Position numbers and translations under genes: made by a program
In this document: positions 10,147-18,567 of the stretch, piece by piece
Layout: each line of letters starts with the position of its first letter
Numbering within the stretch: the first letter of the stretch is position 1
NCBI RefSeq assembly: GCF_000974785.1
Contig: NZ_BBWV01000001.1
Span: 868,001 to 932,000, forward strand
Source of the DNA: Flavihumibacter petaseus NBRC 106054
Lineage (GTDB): Bacteria; Bacteroidota; Bacteroidia; Chitinophagales; Chitinophagaceae
Direction of reading: 5' to 3'
DNA: 64,000 bases
The notes under the pieces: generated by a model
The model's input: only the letters and a program-made list of their open reading frames with translations
Databases searched by the model: none
Told to the model about the DNA's origin: nothing

Positions 10147-10857
10147 ATGATGCATCCTTACCTGGCAGAATTTATCGGCACCTGCTTCCTGATTTGTCTG
10201 GGCAATGGTGTGGTGGCAAATGTACTGTTACAACATTCCAAAGGAAAAGAAGGGGGATGGATCGTGATCGCTTTTGGTTGGGCGATGGCTGTATTTGTGG
10301 GTGTTTACAGTGTTGCTGCTTCCAGTGGTGCGCACCTTAATCCGGCAGTAAGTATCTGCCTGGCAATTACCGGCAAGTTCAGCTGGACGCTGGTACCAGG
10401 TTATATCGCTGCACAGGTTGCAGGCGCCTATGCGGGTGCATCGCTGGTATGGCTCATTTACAACAGGCATTACGCGGCAACAGAAAACACGGGAGCAAAG
10501 CTGGCCACTTTCTGTACAGGACCGGCCATTCGTTCGCCGTTCTTTAACCTGCTCACAGAAACGCTGGCAACCATGGTATTCCTGCTGGCAGTGTTGTTTA
10601 TCACCGCACCCAAAACCGGGCTGGGGTCACTGGACGCACTACCAGTAGCGCTGCTGGTTCTGGCCATCGGACTTTCTTTAGGGGGGCCAACCGGGTACGC
10701 TATCAATCCCGCCCGCGATCTCGGACCCAGGATGGCGCATGCCACCTTACCCATCCCAGGCAAGGGCACAAGCGATTGGGGATATGCCTGGATCCCTGTT
10801 GCCGGTCCGGTAATAGGCGCTATCCTGGCTGCCCTGATTTTCCTGTCACTGCAGTGA
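10147..10857 (+). CDS. glpF: Glycerol uptake facilitator, aquaglyceroporin family
   Basis: 236 residues with six predicted membrane helices and the two half-helix signatures of the MIP family: HLNPAVS (NPA at 65-67) and AINPARD (NPA at 187-189). The Asp after NPAR (residue 191) is characteristic of glycerol-conducting members rather than strict water channels. It lets glycerol diffuse across the inner membrane, where GlpK traps it. It is 28 bp downstream of glpD and completes the operon. Its last 38 bases overlap the end of the convergent aminotransferase gene. Confidence 0.95.
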   Translation: MMHPYLAEFIGTCFLICLGNGVVANVLLQHSKGKEGGWIVIAFGWAMAVFVGVYSVAASSGAHLNPAVSICLAITGKFSWTLVPGYIAAQVAGAYAGASLVWLIYNRHYAATENTGAKLATFCTGPAIRSPFFNLLTETLATMVFLLAVLFITAPKTGLGSLDALPVALLVLAIGLSLGGPTGYAINPARDLGPRMAHATLPIPGKGTSDWGYAWIPVAGPVIGAILAALIFLSLQ

Positions 10858-12025
10858 TGGCATCTGTCAGTATGGTACAGGCCTGTCGTATTTCTTTTTT
10901 GGTGATACTCAGCGGAGGTGCTATCCGGAGGCAATGCGGCGCAAACAGGAACCAGTCTGTCAGTAACCCGTTTTCTATGCAATGATCAATGATCTTCTTG
11001 TTGGTTTCAAAATCTGCAAAGGCAATAGCCATCAGCAAACCTTTACTTCTGACTGCCTCAATTGCGGGGTGCTGAAGCATTGATCTGAAAAGTATTTCCT
11101 TTTCCTGGACCTTTTCCAAATACCTGTTTTCAAGCAATACTTCTGTTGCGGCCAATCCGGCTGCACAACTCACAGGATGCCCGCCGAAAGTAGTGATATG
11201 CCCCAGCACCGGGTTTTCCGTAAAAACATCCATCAGCTGCTTATCGGCCACCAATGCGCCTAACGGCATACCTCCCCCAAGTGCTTTTCCGAGCAAAACA
11301 GCATCAGGAACCACATCACCCCATTCAAATCCCCAGAGTTTCCCCGTACGGCCGAACCCCGTCTGAATTTCATCCATAACCAGCAATGCGCCTGTTTCTG
11401 AACAGCGCCTGCGAAGGGCAGCCAGCCATTCCCGGTTGGGCGTAAATACTCCTCGTTCCGCCTGCACTGATTCCAGTATAACCGCAGCTGTCTGGTTATT
11501 AATCAGGTTCAGCAGTCCGGGATCATTGTAGGAGGCATGATGTATTCCCGGCAACAGTGGCCGGAATGCATTGCGCCAGTATTCATCGCCGATGATGCTG
11601 AGCGCCCCCTGGGTGGATCCATGATAGGATTGGTTGAATGCAATGATCTGCGTTTTACCCGTAACCCGCTTTGCCAGTTTCATTGCTGCTTCAGTAGCTT
11701 CAGCGCCACTATTGGTAAAGTAAACACTGTTAAGCGTGACGGGAAGCAGACTGGTCAGCAGTTTGGCATATGCTACCTGCGGTTGTTCCACGAATTCACC
11801 ATACACCATCAAGTGCAGGTATTTCTCTGCCTGCTTGCGGATCGCCTTCACCACCTGCGGGTGACAGTGACCTATATTACAAACACTGATCCCCGCTATA
11901 AGGTCAAGGTATTTTTTGCCATCCTTTCCTTCCAGCCAGGTGCCTCTGGCTTTCACGATCTCCAGTGCCAGCGGCGCCGGAGATGTCTGTGCAACATGCC
12001 GGAGAAATACCTGCCGGTGATTCAT
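10820..12025 (-). CDS. Class III PLP-dependent aminotransferase
   Basis: 401 residues from ATG 12025. Class III signatures are present: NSGAEATEAAMKLAKR near 105-120, SYHGSTQGAL, VMDEIQTGFGRTG with the PLP-contacting Asp218, and LLGKALGGGMPLGA with the Schiff-base Lys247. It transfers an amino group between an amine-bearing substrate and an oxo-acid. Family members include acetylornithine, ornithine and 4-aminobutyrate aminotransferases. No arginine-biosynthesis neighbours help choose, so I leave the substrate open. It diverges from the carbonic-anhydrase gene across 38 bp and overlaps the glpF 3' end. Confidence 0.92.
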   Translation of the reverse strand: MNHRQVFLRHVAQTSPAPLALEIVKARGTWLEGKDGKKYLDLIAGISVCNIGHCHPQVVKAIRKQAEKYLHLMVYGEFVEQPQVAYAKLLTSLLPVTLNSVYFTNSGAEATEAAMKLAKRVTGKTQIIAFNQSYHGSTQGALSIIGDEYWRNAFRPLLPGIHHASYNDPGLLNLINNQTAAVILESVQAERGVFTPNREWLAALRRRCSETGALLVMDEIQTGFGRTGKLWGFEWGDVVPDAVLLGKALGGGMPLGALVADKQLMDVFTENPVLGHITTFGGHPVSCAAGLAATEVLLENRYLEKVQEKEILFRSMLQHPAIEAVRSKGLLMAIAFADFETNKKIIDHCIENGLLTDWFLFAPHCLRIAPPLSITKKEIRQACTILTDAITAVTGKSGQPG

Positions 12026-12063
12026 AATACCACGTTTTGAACAAAGATGATGATATTTGCGGT

Positions 12064-12588
12064 ATGGCACTGATCTTACCTGTTAATGGCATTTATCCCC
12101 AGTTCGGCAAAGACAATTTTATTGCTCCAAATGCTACCATCGTAGGCGATGTTGTTGCCGGAGACCAGTGTTCTTTCTGGTTCAATGCCGTGATCCGCGG
12201 CGATGTGAATTCGATCCGCATGGGCAATAAGGTCAATGTTCAGGATAATGCTGTTATCCACGCAACCCTCCAGCGGAGTAAGACCGTTATTGGAGATAAT
12301 GTATCTATCGGCCACAACGCTATCGTTCACGGTTGCCAGATCCACGATGACGTGCTGATTGGTATGGGTTCAATCGTCATGGATAATGCTGTGGTGCACA
12401 GCAATACTATCATTGCAGCCGGGGCAGTTGTACTGGAAGGCACCATTTGTGAATCCTGCAGTGTTTATGCAGGCGTACCCGCCAAAAAGGTAAAAGATAT
12501 TTCCGAGGAACTCATCCATAATGAGATTGGCCGCATTGCGAACAATTATATCCGGATTTCCGGATGGTTTCGCGGAGAAGTTTCCTGA
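12064..12588 (+). CDS. Gamma-class carbonic anhydrase-like protein
   Basis: 174 residues forming a left-handed beta-helix, shown by hexapeptide-like repeats from APNATIVGDV through IIAAGAVVLEG. The three zinc-binding histidines of the gamma class are at 66 (AVIHAT), 84 and 89 (SIGHNAIVHGC). The C-terminus VYAGVPAKKVKDI is typical of the family. It may hydrate CO2, though many bacterial members have not been shown to be active. ATG 12064 (MALILPVNG) was chosen over the longer frame because the family begins there. Confidence 0.9.
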   Translation: MALILPVNGIYPQFGKDNFIAPNATIVGDVVAGDQCSFWFNAVIRGDVNSIRMGNKVNVQDNAVIHATLQRSKTVIGDNVSIGHNAIVHGCQIHDDVLIGMGSIVMDNAVVHSNTIIAAGAVVLEGTICESCSVYAGVPAKKVKDISEELIHNEIGRIANNYIRISGWFRGEVS

Positions 12589-12609
12589 TAACCGCAAAAT
12601 ATTTTCCCC

Positions 12610-12810
12610 ATGATGCCGTTATACAGTAAATATCTTATGAGCGCCACCCGTTTAGGTTCGGTAATTTTCTTTGCCCTGACCGTAGTATTTACTTCCTCCT
12701 GTGCTCTGACACGCCCGAAAACAGGTTGTCCGAACAGTGGAGCGAATGTGGGAGCTGAAAGGATTCTGAGTGGGGAGAAAGTTCCGAAAGCGAAGAAGTT
12801 CAAAGCCTGA
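12610..12810 (+). CDS. Small putative lipoprotein
   Basis: 66 residues. A hydrophobic N-terminal segment (GSVIFFALTVVFTSSC) ends in a lipobox-like TSSC with Cys31, followed by a short basic tail that ends KVPKAKKFKA. A later start at ATG 12637 would give a more normal lipoprotein signal of 22 residues. It sits 21 bp after the carbonic-anhydrase gene and just before the next small gene. I recognise no function. Confidence 0.6.
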   Translation: MMPLYSKYLMSATRLGSVIFFALTVVFTSSCALTRPKTGCPNSGANVGAERILSGEKVPKAKKFKA

Positions 12811-12844
12811 ACAATTTTTGACCCAGGAACTAAATCCTACCCAT

Positions 12845-13177
12845 ATGTGCCCCGTTCTACACACGCATGACGGTTTCACTGAAGCCGTAATTGACGAAGA
12901 TGGTGGTCTGAAACGTTTTTATGAAGTTGCCAATCTGCTGACAGAGGGACTAAAAGTTCGTTTCAGCAGCAAGCTGGATGATTTCGACTCGCTGATCTGG
13001 GATTTCAAATACAAAGGGCAACCCCTCATTCTCCATTACAATATTTACACCGGCATCTGCCTTTACCCGAAACAGGCGAAAAAAGCGATTGAACGCGATA
13101 ATAAAGCCGTTGAAGAAGTAGCAGGTTACCTGGAATCCCGGCTGCTGATCAATACAGCAAGAAAATTTATTTCCTGA
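12845..13177 (+). CDS. Uncharacterised cytosolic protein, ~110 residues
   Basis: I chose ATG 12845 (MCPVLHTHDGFTE), giving 110 residues. The longer frame from 12770 adds a lysine/arginine-rich segment that overlaps the preceding gene. The protein has mixed alpha/beta character (LKVRFSSKLDDFDSLIWDF, QPLILHYNIYTGICLYP) and no signal peptide or membrane helix. I recognise no domain. It overlaps the 3' end of rsgA by 11 bp on the opposite strand. Confidence 0.65.
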   Translation: MCPVLHTHDGFTEAVIDEDGGLKRFYEVANLLTEGLKVRFSSKLDDFDSLIWDFKYKGQPLILHYNIYTGICLYPKQAKKAIERDNKAVEEVAGYLESRLLINTARKFIS

Positions 13178-14084
13178 TTTCTTCCAGCAGGGTACAGTAG
13201 CTGACGTACCGGTCCACGTGGATCCGCCCGTCATTTACAGCCTGTTTAATGGCACAACCCGGTTCGTTCTGATGAAGGCAGTTGTTGAACTGACACTCCT
13301 GCAATAAAGCACGCATTTCCGGAAAATAATGGGAAAGCTCCTGCCTGCTGAAATCTACCAGGCCCAGCTCCCGTATTCCCGGTGTATCTATAATACTACC
13401 ACCTTCCGGCAGATCAAACATCTCCGCAAATGTTGTAGTGTGCAGGCCTTTGCCGCTCCAGTCACTTACTTCCTGTGTTTTCAGCTGGAAGCCTGGAAAA
13501 ACTGCATTGATAAAACTTGACTTCCCCACCCCAGAATGACCACTCAGCAAAGTAGTCCGGTTGTTCAGCAATGTCTTTACGGCGTCAATTCCCTGGCCTG
13601 TCTTCGTACTTACCAACAGCACGGTATAACCGATCTCCTGGTACATATCCTCCCATTCCGCATATTTCTCCAGGTCTTTTTCCCGGTAAACATCAGCCTT
13701 GTTGAAAACCAGGATGGCAGGAATATGATATGCTTCCGCCGAGATCAGAAAACGGTCAATAAAACCCTGAGATGTTCTTGGTTCGCGAATGGTGGCGAAA
13801 AGGATCGCCTGATCAAGATTTGATGCAATAATATGATGTTGTGCTTTGCGGTGAGGGGAAGTGCGGGTGATATAATTATGGCGGTCATCGATACTGCTGA
13901 TCAGCACGGTGCCCGCAACAACATCTTCTTCTTCAATCACCACCCAGTCGCCAACGGCAACCGGATTGGTGCTTGTGATCCCTCCGATCTTCAGCACGCC
14001 TTTGATGCGCCCTCTGCAAAATCGGCCGGCTTCGTCCTTCAACCAATACCAGCTGCCGGTTGATTTATATACCCTTGCCTTCAT
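13167..14084 (-). CDS. rsgA: Ribosome small-subunit-dependent GTPase A
   Basis: 305 residues with the three parts of RsgA: an N-terminal OB-fold (residues 1-70), a circularly permuted GTPase with G4 NKAD (128-131) before the P-loop GHSGVGKS (182-189) and G3 DTPG (233-236), and a C-terminal zinc knuckle with Cys264, Cys269, His271 and Cys277. It acts late in 30S subunit maturation. Its ATG shares one base with the batA stop codon (TGATG), so it appears to be the last gene of the moxR/bat run, an unusual partner for it. Confidence 0.96.
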   Translation of the reverse strand: MKARVYKSTGSWYWLKDEAGRFCRGRIKGVLKIGGITSTNPVAVGDWVVIEEEDVVAGTVLISSIDDRHNYITRTSPHRKAQHHIIASNLDQAILFATIREPRTSQGFIDRFLISAEAYHIPAILVFNKADVYREKDLEKYAEWEDMYQEIGYTVLLVSTKTGQGIDAVKTLLNNRTTLLSGHSGVGKSSFINAVFPGFQLKTQEVSDWSGKGLHTTTFAEMFDLPEGGSIIDTPGIRELGLVDFSRQELSHYFPEMRALLQECQFNNCLHQNEPGCAIKQAVNDGRIHVDRYVSYCTLLEEIRK

Positions 14085-15094
14085 CAGGGGAACTTTTTAA
14101 GGATGGTAAAGCGCATGAGCCATTCGATTGCCAGCAATGCAATGGCCATAAGAACCAGGGGAAGATATCTTTCAGTATAACGGCGCAGCGCACTCACTTC
14201 AAAACGTGACTTTTCCAATTGATCAATCTCGGTATAAATCCTTTCCAGACCTTCATTGTCTTTTGCACGAAAATATTTCCCCCCTGTCTCCCGGGCAATT
14301 TCTGTCAGCAATTTTTCATCGATATTCACTTTTTCCCGCTGCATGATCACCGCACCGGATTCAGATTGCACCGGTATGGGAGCGTATCCTTCAGAACCAA
14401 CACCGATCGTATACACGCGGATCCCGAGTTTCTTGGCTATTTCTTTTGCCGTAACCGGAGGTATCTGACCACCATTGTTCTCTCCATCCGTCAGGAGGAT
14501 CACTACCTTGCTCGCCGCCTTGCTGGTACGCAGTCTGTCGGCACTCGTGGCGAGTCCTGATCCGATTGCAGTACCATCTTCAAGCAGACCACTCTGAATA
14601 TTGAATATCTGCGATTTTAGCACCGCCTTATCTGTTGTAATGGGACATAAAGTGAAGCTTTCCCCTGAAAAAATCACCACCCCGATACGATCGGTCTTCC
14701 GCGTATCCACAAAATTGGCGGCCACCTCCTTGGCGGCTTCAAGGCGATTAGGCGTAAAATCCTGCGCAAGCATCGAACCGCTGACATCAATACAAAGAAC
14801 AATGTCAACTCCTTCACCACTTACCTGTTCTTCATCAAACCTGGTCTGTGGCCTTGCCAATGCCATTATCAGAAGCGTGAGGGCAAACAACCTCAGTATG
14901 AAGGGTACATGCACCAACCTGGACTTCCAGGTACGGGGTACCTGCCTGTACAATGCCGTATCAGAAACCAGTAATGCCGCTTTTCTTCCCTGCCTTTTTT
15001 TCCAGTACCAATAAGCGAGTACCGGGATCAGTACCAGGAACCAGAGCACAAAAGGCCATGCGAAAAATATACTATCGAAGTACCGTGTTATCAA
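14084..15094 (-). CDS. batA: BatA-like von Willebrand factor A membrane protein
   Basis: 336 residues. Two N-terminal hydrophobic segments (FAWPFVLWFLVLIPVLAYWY and FILRLFALTLLIMALA) are followed by a VWA domain whose MIDAS motif is DVSGS at 103-107, with the second metal-site segment LLTDGENNGG and a Thr/Asp region downstream. A last membrane helix near the C-terminus (LPLVLMAIALLAIEWL) completes the BatA topology. In Bacteroidota, Bat proteins are linked with aerotolerance and envelope stress and probably work with the MoxR ATPase. The start overlaps the end of the upstream gene by 23 bp. Confidence 0.9.
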   Translation of the reverse strand: MITRYFDSIFFAWPFVLWFLVLIPVLAYWYWKKRQGRKAALLVSDTALYRQVPRTWKSRLVHVPFILRLFALTLLIMALARPQTRFDEEQVSGEGVDIVLCIDVSGSMLAQDFTPNRLEAAKEVAANFVDTRKTDRIGVVIFSGESFTLCPITTDKAVLKSQIFNIQSGLLEDGTAIGSGLATSADRLRTSKAASKVVILLTDGENNGGQIPPVTAKEIAKKLGIRVYTIGVGSEGYAPIPVQSESGAVIMQREKVNIDEKLLTEIARETGGKYFRAKDNEGLERIYTEIDQLEKSRFEVSALRRYTERYLPLVLMAIALLAIEWLMRFTILKKFP

Positions 15095-15989
15095 TTTTTT
15101 CCAGTTTTTCTATGGACAGTCTGACTGCTTCGAGCGCCTGACCATGGGTTTGGGCATCGGGCTGGTATTTCGCAAATTTAGCCGCATCAGCCAGTTGCAG
15201 CGCATGCTCCAGCTGATGAGCAGTATCGCTGTCCAGCTGGGGTCTGACTGTAAGCAGGAGTTCCCGGTTACCCGCATCCTGCGTATTTACAAAACGTTTG
15301 TCTTTCAGGTATTGCCGGAGGATATCATTCAACTGAACATAATAGCGTTTGATACTTTCGCCGGCAGGCGTGCCTGCAGCTTTCAGTTCCTGGATAGCAC
15401 CCATAGCCCGTTCAAACGGATTCTGGGAGGATGCTTTAACCACAGGCTGTTCCTGCGGCTTTTTCTTTTTCCGCCAGAGCAGATATGCCGCAACCGCAAT
15501 GGCAATAAGCGTTACTACTGCGATGATGTAATTGATATACAGCGGCTCTGCTTCAGGTACCTCTATGATCTCCTTAATATCGTGATAAGGCTGGTTGGGG
15601 TCAGTTGGCGTGTACCCCACCTCAATGCTCACGGAATCAGTAAGGTAGCGGTTATTATTCACAGTGAGTGACAACATCGGGATTGTCCAGCTGCCACTAT
15701 CGAAAGAAGTAATTGTCAGCACCTGTTTGAAAAAATCGCCATCCACACCGGTAGCGGTATCAATTTTCCCAGCCTCAATGATTTCAAAATGGGGAAGGCT
15801 GTCCGTTCTGAACCAGTCATGCGTGCTGCCCTGGGGAGCAGATAATTCCAACTGTAGCAGGACAGGTTCACCGATCAGGATTTTATCCCTGTTCACCGAT
15901 GCCTTCAGGTGGATATGTTGCGCCGATGCCTGACGCACAGTCAGGAGGGCGCCGGCAAACAGGCATATTTGAATTATTCTTCTGATCAT
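15072..15989 (-). CDS. BatD/DUF4381-like membrane-anchored protein
   Basis: 305 residues. A signal peptide (MIRRIIQICLFAGALLTVRQ, with cleavage after ASA) leads into a beta-rich extracytoplasmic domain with VNRDKILIGEPVLLQLELS, as in the BatD oxygen-tolerance family. A single membrane helix lies near residues 150-170 (YIIAVVTLIAIAVAAYLLW). A cytoplasmic helical tail follows that resembles the DUF4381 C-terminal region. The position between the DUF58 and batA genes is typical. It is likely to bridge the periplasmic and cytoplasmic parts of the Bat complex; this is inference. Confidence 0.8.
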   Translation of the reverse strand: MIRRIIQICLFAGALLTVRQASAQHIHLKASVNRDKILIGEPVLLQLELSAPQGSTHDWFRTDSLPHFEIIEAGKIDTATGVDGDFFKQVLTITSFDSGSWTIPMLSLTVNNNRYLTDSVSIEVGYTPTDPNQPYHDIKEIIEVPEAEPLYINYIIAVVTLIAIAVAAYLLWRKKKKPQEQPVVKASSQNPFERAMGAIQELKAAGTPAGESIKRYYVQLNDILRQYLKDKRFVNTQDAGNRELLLTVRPQLDSDTAHQLEHALQLADAAKFAKYQPDAQTHGQALEAVRLSIEKLEKIDNTVLR

Positions 15990-15996
15990 GTCCGTT

Positions 15997-16866
15997 CTAG
16001 GTTCTGCCGATGAAAAACTTCTGCAGCACTTTTACATAGTCTTCTTTGGTGGAAATATGCAGCAAGTCGCAACCCGCTTTGGTGAATGCCTGTTTGCACC
16101 ATTCGGAGTGGCTGAAAAATGCTTCCTGGTAGGCCTTACGGACCTGGTAGCCGCTGCTGTCGAGGTATCTTTCCTCACCGGTTTCGGCATCTTCCACAAG
16201 CAGCATGCCGGCATCAGGCAATTGCATGTCCATCGGGTCATACACCTTTATGCCGATCACATCATGCTTTTTTCCGGCTACCCGCAGGCCTTCAGAAAAC
16301 CGTGGGTCAAGGAAGTCACTTAAAACGAACACAATAGACTTTTGCCGGGTGGTATTGTTCAGGTAACGCAACGCCTGTGTGATATCAGTTCCTTTTTTCT
16401 TTGATTCGCGGGTGAGCAGTTCCCGGGTAATATAAAGGCCGTGATCACGCCCCTTTTTTGGCGGAATATATTTTTCGATGCCTTCGCTGAACAGTATTGC
16501 ACCTGCCTTATCGTTATTGCTGATGGCAGAGAAAGCCAGTACGGCACCAATCTCCGTCACCAGATCTTTTTTCCGGGCATGTACAGTACCGAACAATGAA
16601 CTGGCGCTGATATCAACCAGCAGCATCATCGTCAGTTCACGTTCCTCCTCGAATAGCTTACTGTAAGGATGATTGAATCTCGCGGATACGTTCCAATCGA
16701 TAAAGCGGACGTCATCTCCGGCAGTGTATTCACGTACCTCCTTGAACGACATGCCGCGCCCCTTGAATGCGCTATGGTATTCACCGGTGAAAAGATGCTG
16801 TGTCAACCGCTTGCTCTTGATCTCCAGCTCCTTTACTTTCTTTAATATGTCTGCAGTGCTCAGCAC
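15997..16866 (-). CDS. DUF58 domain protein (VWA-like), Bat operon
   Basis: 289 residues. It starts with the DUF58 hallmark region LFTGEYHSAFKGRGMSFKEV and REYTAGDDVRFIDWNVSAR, followed by a VWA-like core with a variant MIDAS (LLVDISASSLFG) and VFVLSDFLD. It has no signal peptide or membrane helix and should act in the cytoplasm next to the MoxR ATPase. It is 9 bp downstream of moxR and 7 bp upstream of the BatD-like gene. Confidence 0.92.
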   Translation of the reverse strand: MLSTADILKKVKELEIKSKRLTQHLFTGEYHSAFKGRGMSFKEVREYTAGDDVRFIDWNVSARFNHPYSKLFEEERELTMMLLVDISASSLFGTVHARKKDLVTEIGAVLAFSAISNNDKAGAILFSEGIEKYIPPKKGRDHGLYITRELLTRESKKKGTDITQALRYLNNTTRQKSIVFVLSDFLDPRFSEGLRVAGKKHDVIGIKVYDPMDMQLPDAGMLLVEDAETGEERYLDSSGYQVRKAYQEAFFSHSEWCKQAFTKAGCDLLHISTKEDYVKVLQKFFIGRT

Positions 16867-16875
16867 ATCGCAAGA

Positions 16876-17877
16876 TTAAGGTACAGCAATCGTTTTAAGT
16901 ATCTCTTCAATCACCTGTTCCACGCTCACGTTTTCAGCTTCCGCCTCATAGGTCAGTCCAAGGCGGTGACGCAATACATCGCGCGCAATCGCCTTGACGT
17001 CATCAGGAATTACAAAAGCCCGCTTCGACAGGTATGCATAGGCTTTCGCAGCTAGAGCCAGGTTGATACTGGCACGCGGTGATCCGCCATAGGAAAGCAA
17101 AGGCTTCAGCCTGGAAAGATTATACTGATCAGGCTGCCTGGTCGCAAATACAATGTCAAGTATATACTGTTCAACTTTCTCATCCATATAGATCTGCCGC
17201 GTCAGTTCCTTTGCCTCCAGCAGGTCCTGCACGCTGACCACAGGCCTTACCTTCTCCCCTTTTACATCCATCACGTTCTGGCGGATAATCAGCTGTTCCT
17301 CCTGTTTGCTGGGATACCCCACGATCACCTTCATGATGAAGCGGTCTACCTGCGCCTCCGGAAGCGGATAGGTCCCCTCCTGTTCCAACGGGTTCTGAGT
17401 AGCCAGTACAAGGAAAGGTTCTTCCAGCTTATAGGTACTGTCGCCGATGGTCACCTGCCGTTCCTGCATGGCTTCCAGCAATGCACTCTGAACTTTTGCC
17501 GGCGCCCTGTTGATCTCATCCGCAAGGATGAAATTGGCGAAGATGGGACCTTTGCGAACCACAAATTCGTTTTTCTGCTGTTGGTAGATCATGGTCCCGA
17601 TCACATCTGCCGGGAGCAGGTCAGGGGTGAACTGTATCCTGCTGAACCGGGCCTGCACAGCCTGGGCAAGCGATTTGATGGTCAGTGTTTTTGCCAGGCC
17701 GGGAACCCCTTCCAGCAATACGTGTCCATTACTCAACAAACCAATCAGCAAACGATCAAGCATATGGTGCTGACCGACGATCACTCTTCCCACCACTTCT
17801 CTTAACCTGTCGGTAAATGCACCCTGATACTGGATTTTTTCATTTAATTGACGGATATCCTCCGATGTCGGCAACAT
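16876..17877 (-). CDS. moxR: MoxR family AAA+ ATPase
   Basis: 333 residues of the MoxR AAA+ type. Walker A is GVPGLAKT (57-64), Walker B is ILADEINRAP (116-125), sensor 1 is ATQNP (158-162), and the arginine-containing segment PLPEAQVDRFIMK follows. The C-terminal lid has SYGGSPRASINLALAAKAYA and ends with HRLGLTYEAEAENV. MoxR ATPases are thought to act as chaperones that insert cofactors or assemble VWA-containing complexes. It is the first gene of the moxR/bat run. Confidence 0.95.
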   Translation of the reverse strand: MLPTSEDIRQLNEKIQYQGAFTDRLREVVGRVIVGQHHMLDRLLIGLLSNGHVLLEGVPGLAKTLTIKSLAQAVQARFSRIQFTPDLLPADVIGTMIYQQQKNEFVVRKGPIFANFILADEINRAPAKVQSALLEAMQERQVTIGDSTYKLEEPFLVLATQNPLEQEGTYPLPEAQVDRFIMKVIVGYPSKQEEQLIIRQNVMDVKGEKVRPVVSVQDLLEAKELTRQIYMDEKVEQYILDIVFATRQPDQYNLSRLKPLLSYGGSPRASINLALAAKAYAYLSKRAFVIPDDVKAIARDVLRHRLGLTYEAEAENVSVEQVIEEILKTIAVP

Positions 17878-17964
17878 ATATGAAATTTAGTTATGCAAAA
17901 TACTACTCAAAGATTGCAATTCTTCTGCCAAGTTGAGGATTTCAAGTTTGAACGGCAATAATTT

Positions 17965-17996
17965 TTTGGACGCACAATAAAACTCGCACATTTTTG
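17965..17996 (+). promoter_or_regulatory. Candidate promoter of the lipocalin-like lipoprotein gene
   Basis: TTTG at 17965-17968 is followed after 20 bases by CATTTTTG (17989-17996), one mismatch from the Bacteroidota -33/-7 pair TTTG and TAnnTTTG. It lies 20 bases before ATG 18017. This is the best-spaced promoter pair I found in the window. Confidence 0.4.
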
Positions 17997-18016
17997 TTTT
18001 AATATAAATCCACCTT

Positions 18017-18487
18017 ATGACAAAAGGCTTCCGGCAAATTCTGCTTTACTCCAGTCTGGCACTAACGGCCACCGGATTTGCTTCCTGTTCTAAGGATAAG
18101 GATGATCCCGCTACATCAAAAACTTCACTGCTGACTTCAAAATCCTGGAAAATCGAAAGTGTTGGCATTGACATCAATAAAGATGGCGTAGTTGATCAAA
18201 CGCTTCCCATTGATGATTGTTCCCTCGACAACACAGTGACTTTTCACACGGATGGTACAGGTGTGTATAATGAAGGCGCCAACGTTTGCGACGGGGAAGA
18301 TGCAGGTGATCAGACATTTAACTGGACCTTCAAGGAAAATGAAACAGTCCTCAGTTTTTCCATCCCGAGCCTGATCGATCAGGATGGTCAGATCAGAATA
18401 CTTAACGAAAATACACTTGAAGTGTATACCGTGGAAGATGCCGGTGGAGGAATCACTGTTCACCAGGTACTCAAACTCAAACACTAA
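18017..18487 (+). CDS. Lipocalin-like lipoprotein
   Basis: 156 residues with a lipoprotein signal ending in the lipobox FASC (Cys24), followed by an acidic and charged linker (SKDKDDPATSKT). The mature part reads KSWKIESVGIDINKDG, then NTVTFHTDGTGVYNEG and LEVYTV, the strand pattern of the lipocalin-like domain common in Bacteroidota lipoproteins. It probably sits on the outer-membrane inner leaflet. The ligand is unknown. A strong hairpin terminator follows the gene. Confidence 0.75.
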   Translation: MTKGFRQILLYSSLALTATGFASCSKDKDDPATSKTSLLTSKSWKIESVGIDINKDGVVDQTLPIDDCSLDNTVTFHTDGTGVYNEGANVCDGEDAGDQTFNWTFKENETVLSFSIPSLIDQDGQIRILNENTLEVYTVEDAGGGITVHQVLKLKH

Positions 18488-18531
18488 TTCCCGCAGGAAT
18501 ATCTTTTTTTATCTGCTGATTTCATAAACAG

Positions 18532-18567
18532 AGCCCCTGTATGTCTATACTGGGGGCTTTTCTTTTA
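18532..18567 (+). terminator. Rho-independent terminator, probably bidirectional
   Basis: AGCCCC(T)GTAT and ATAC(TG)GGGGCT arms around a GTCT loop at 18532-18558 are followed on the plus strand by TTTTCTTTT. It lies between the convergent lipocalin-like gene and nadE. On the minus strand it lies directly after the nadE stop, with a weaker T-rich tail. Confidence 0.75.
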
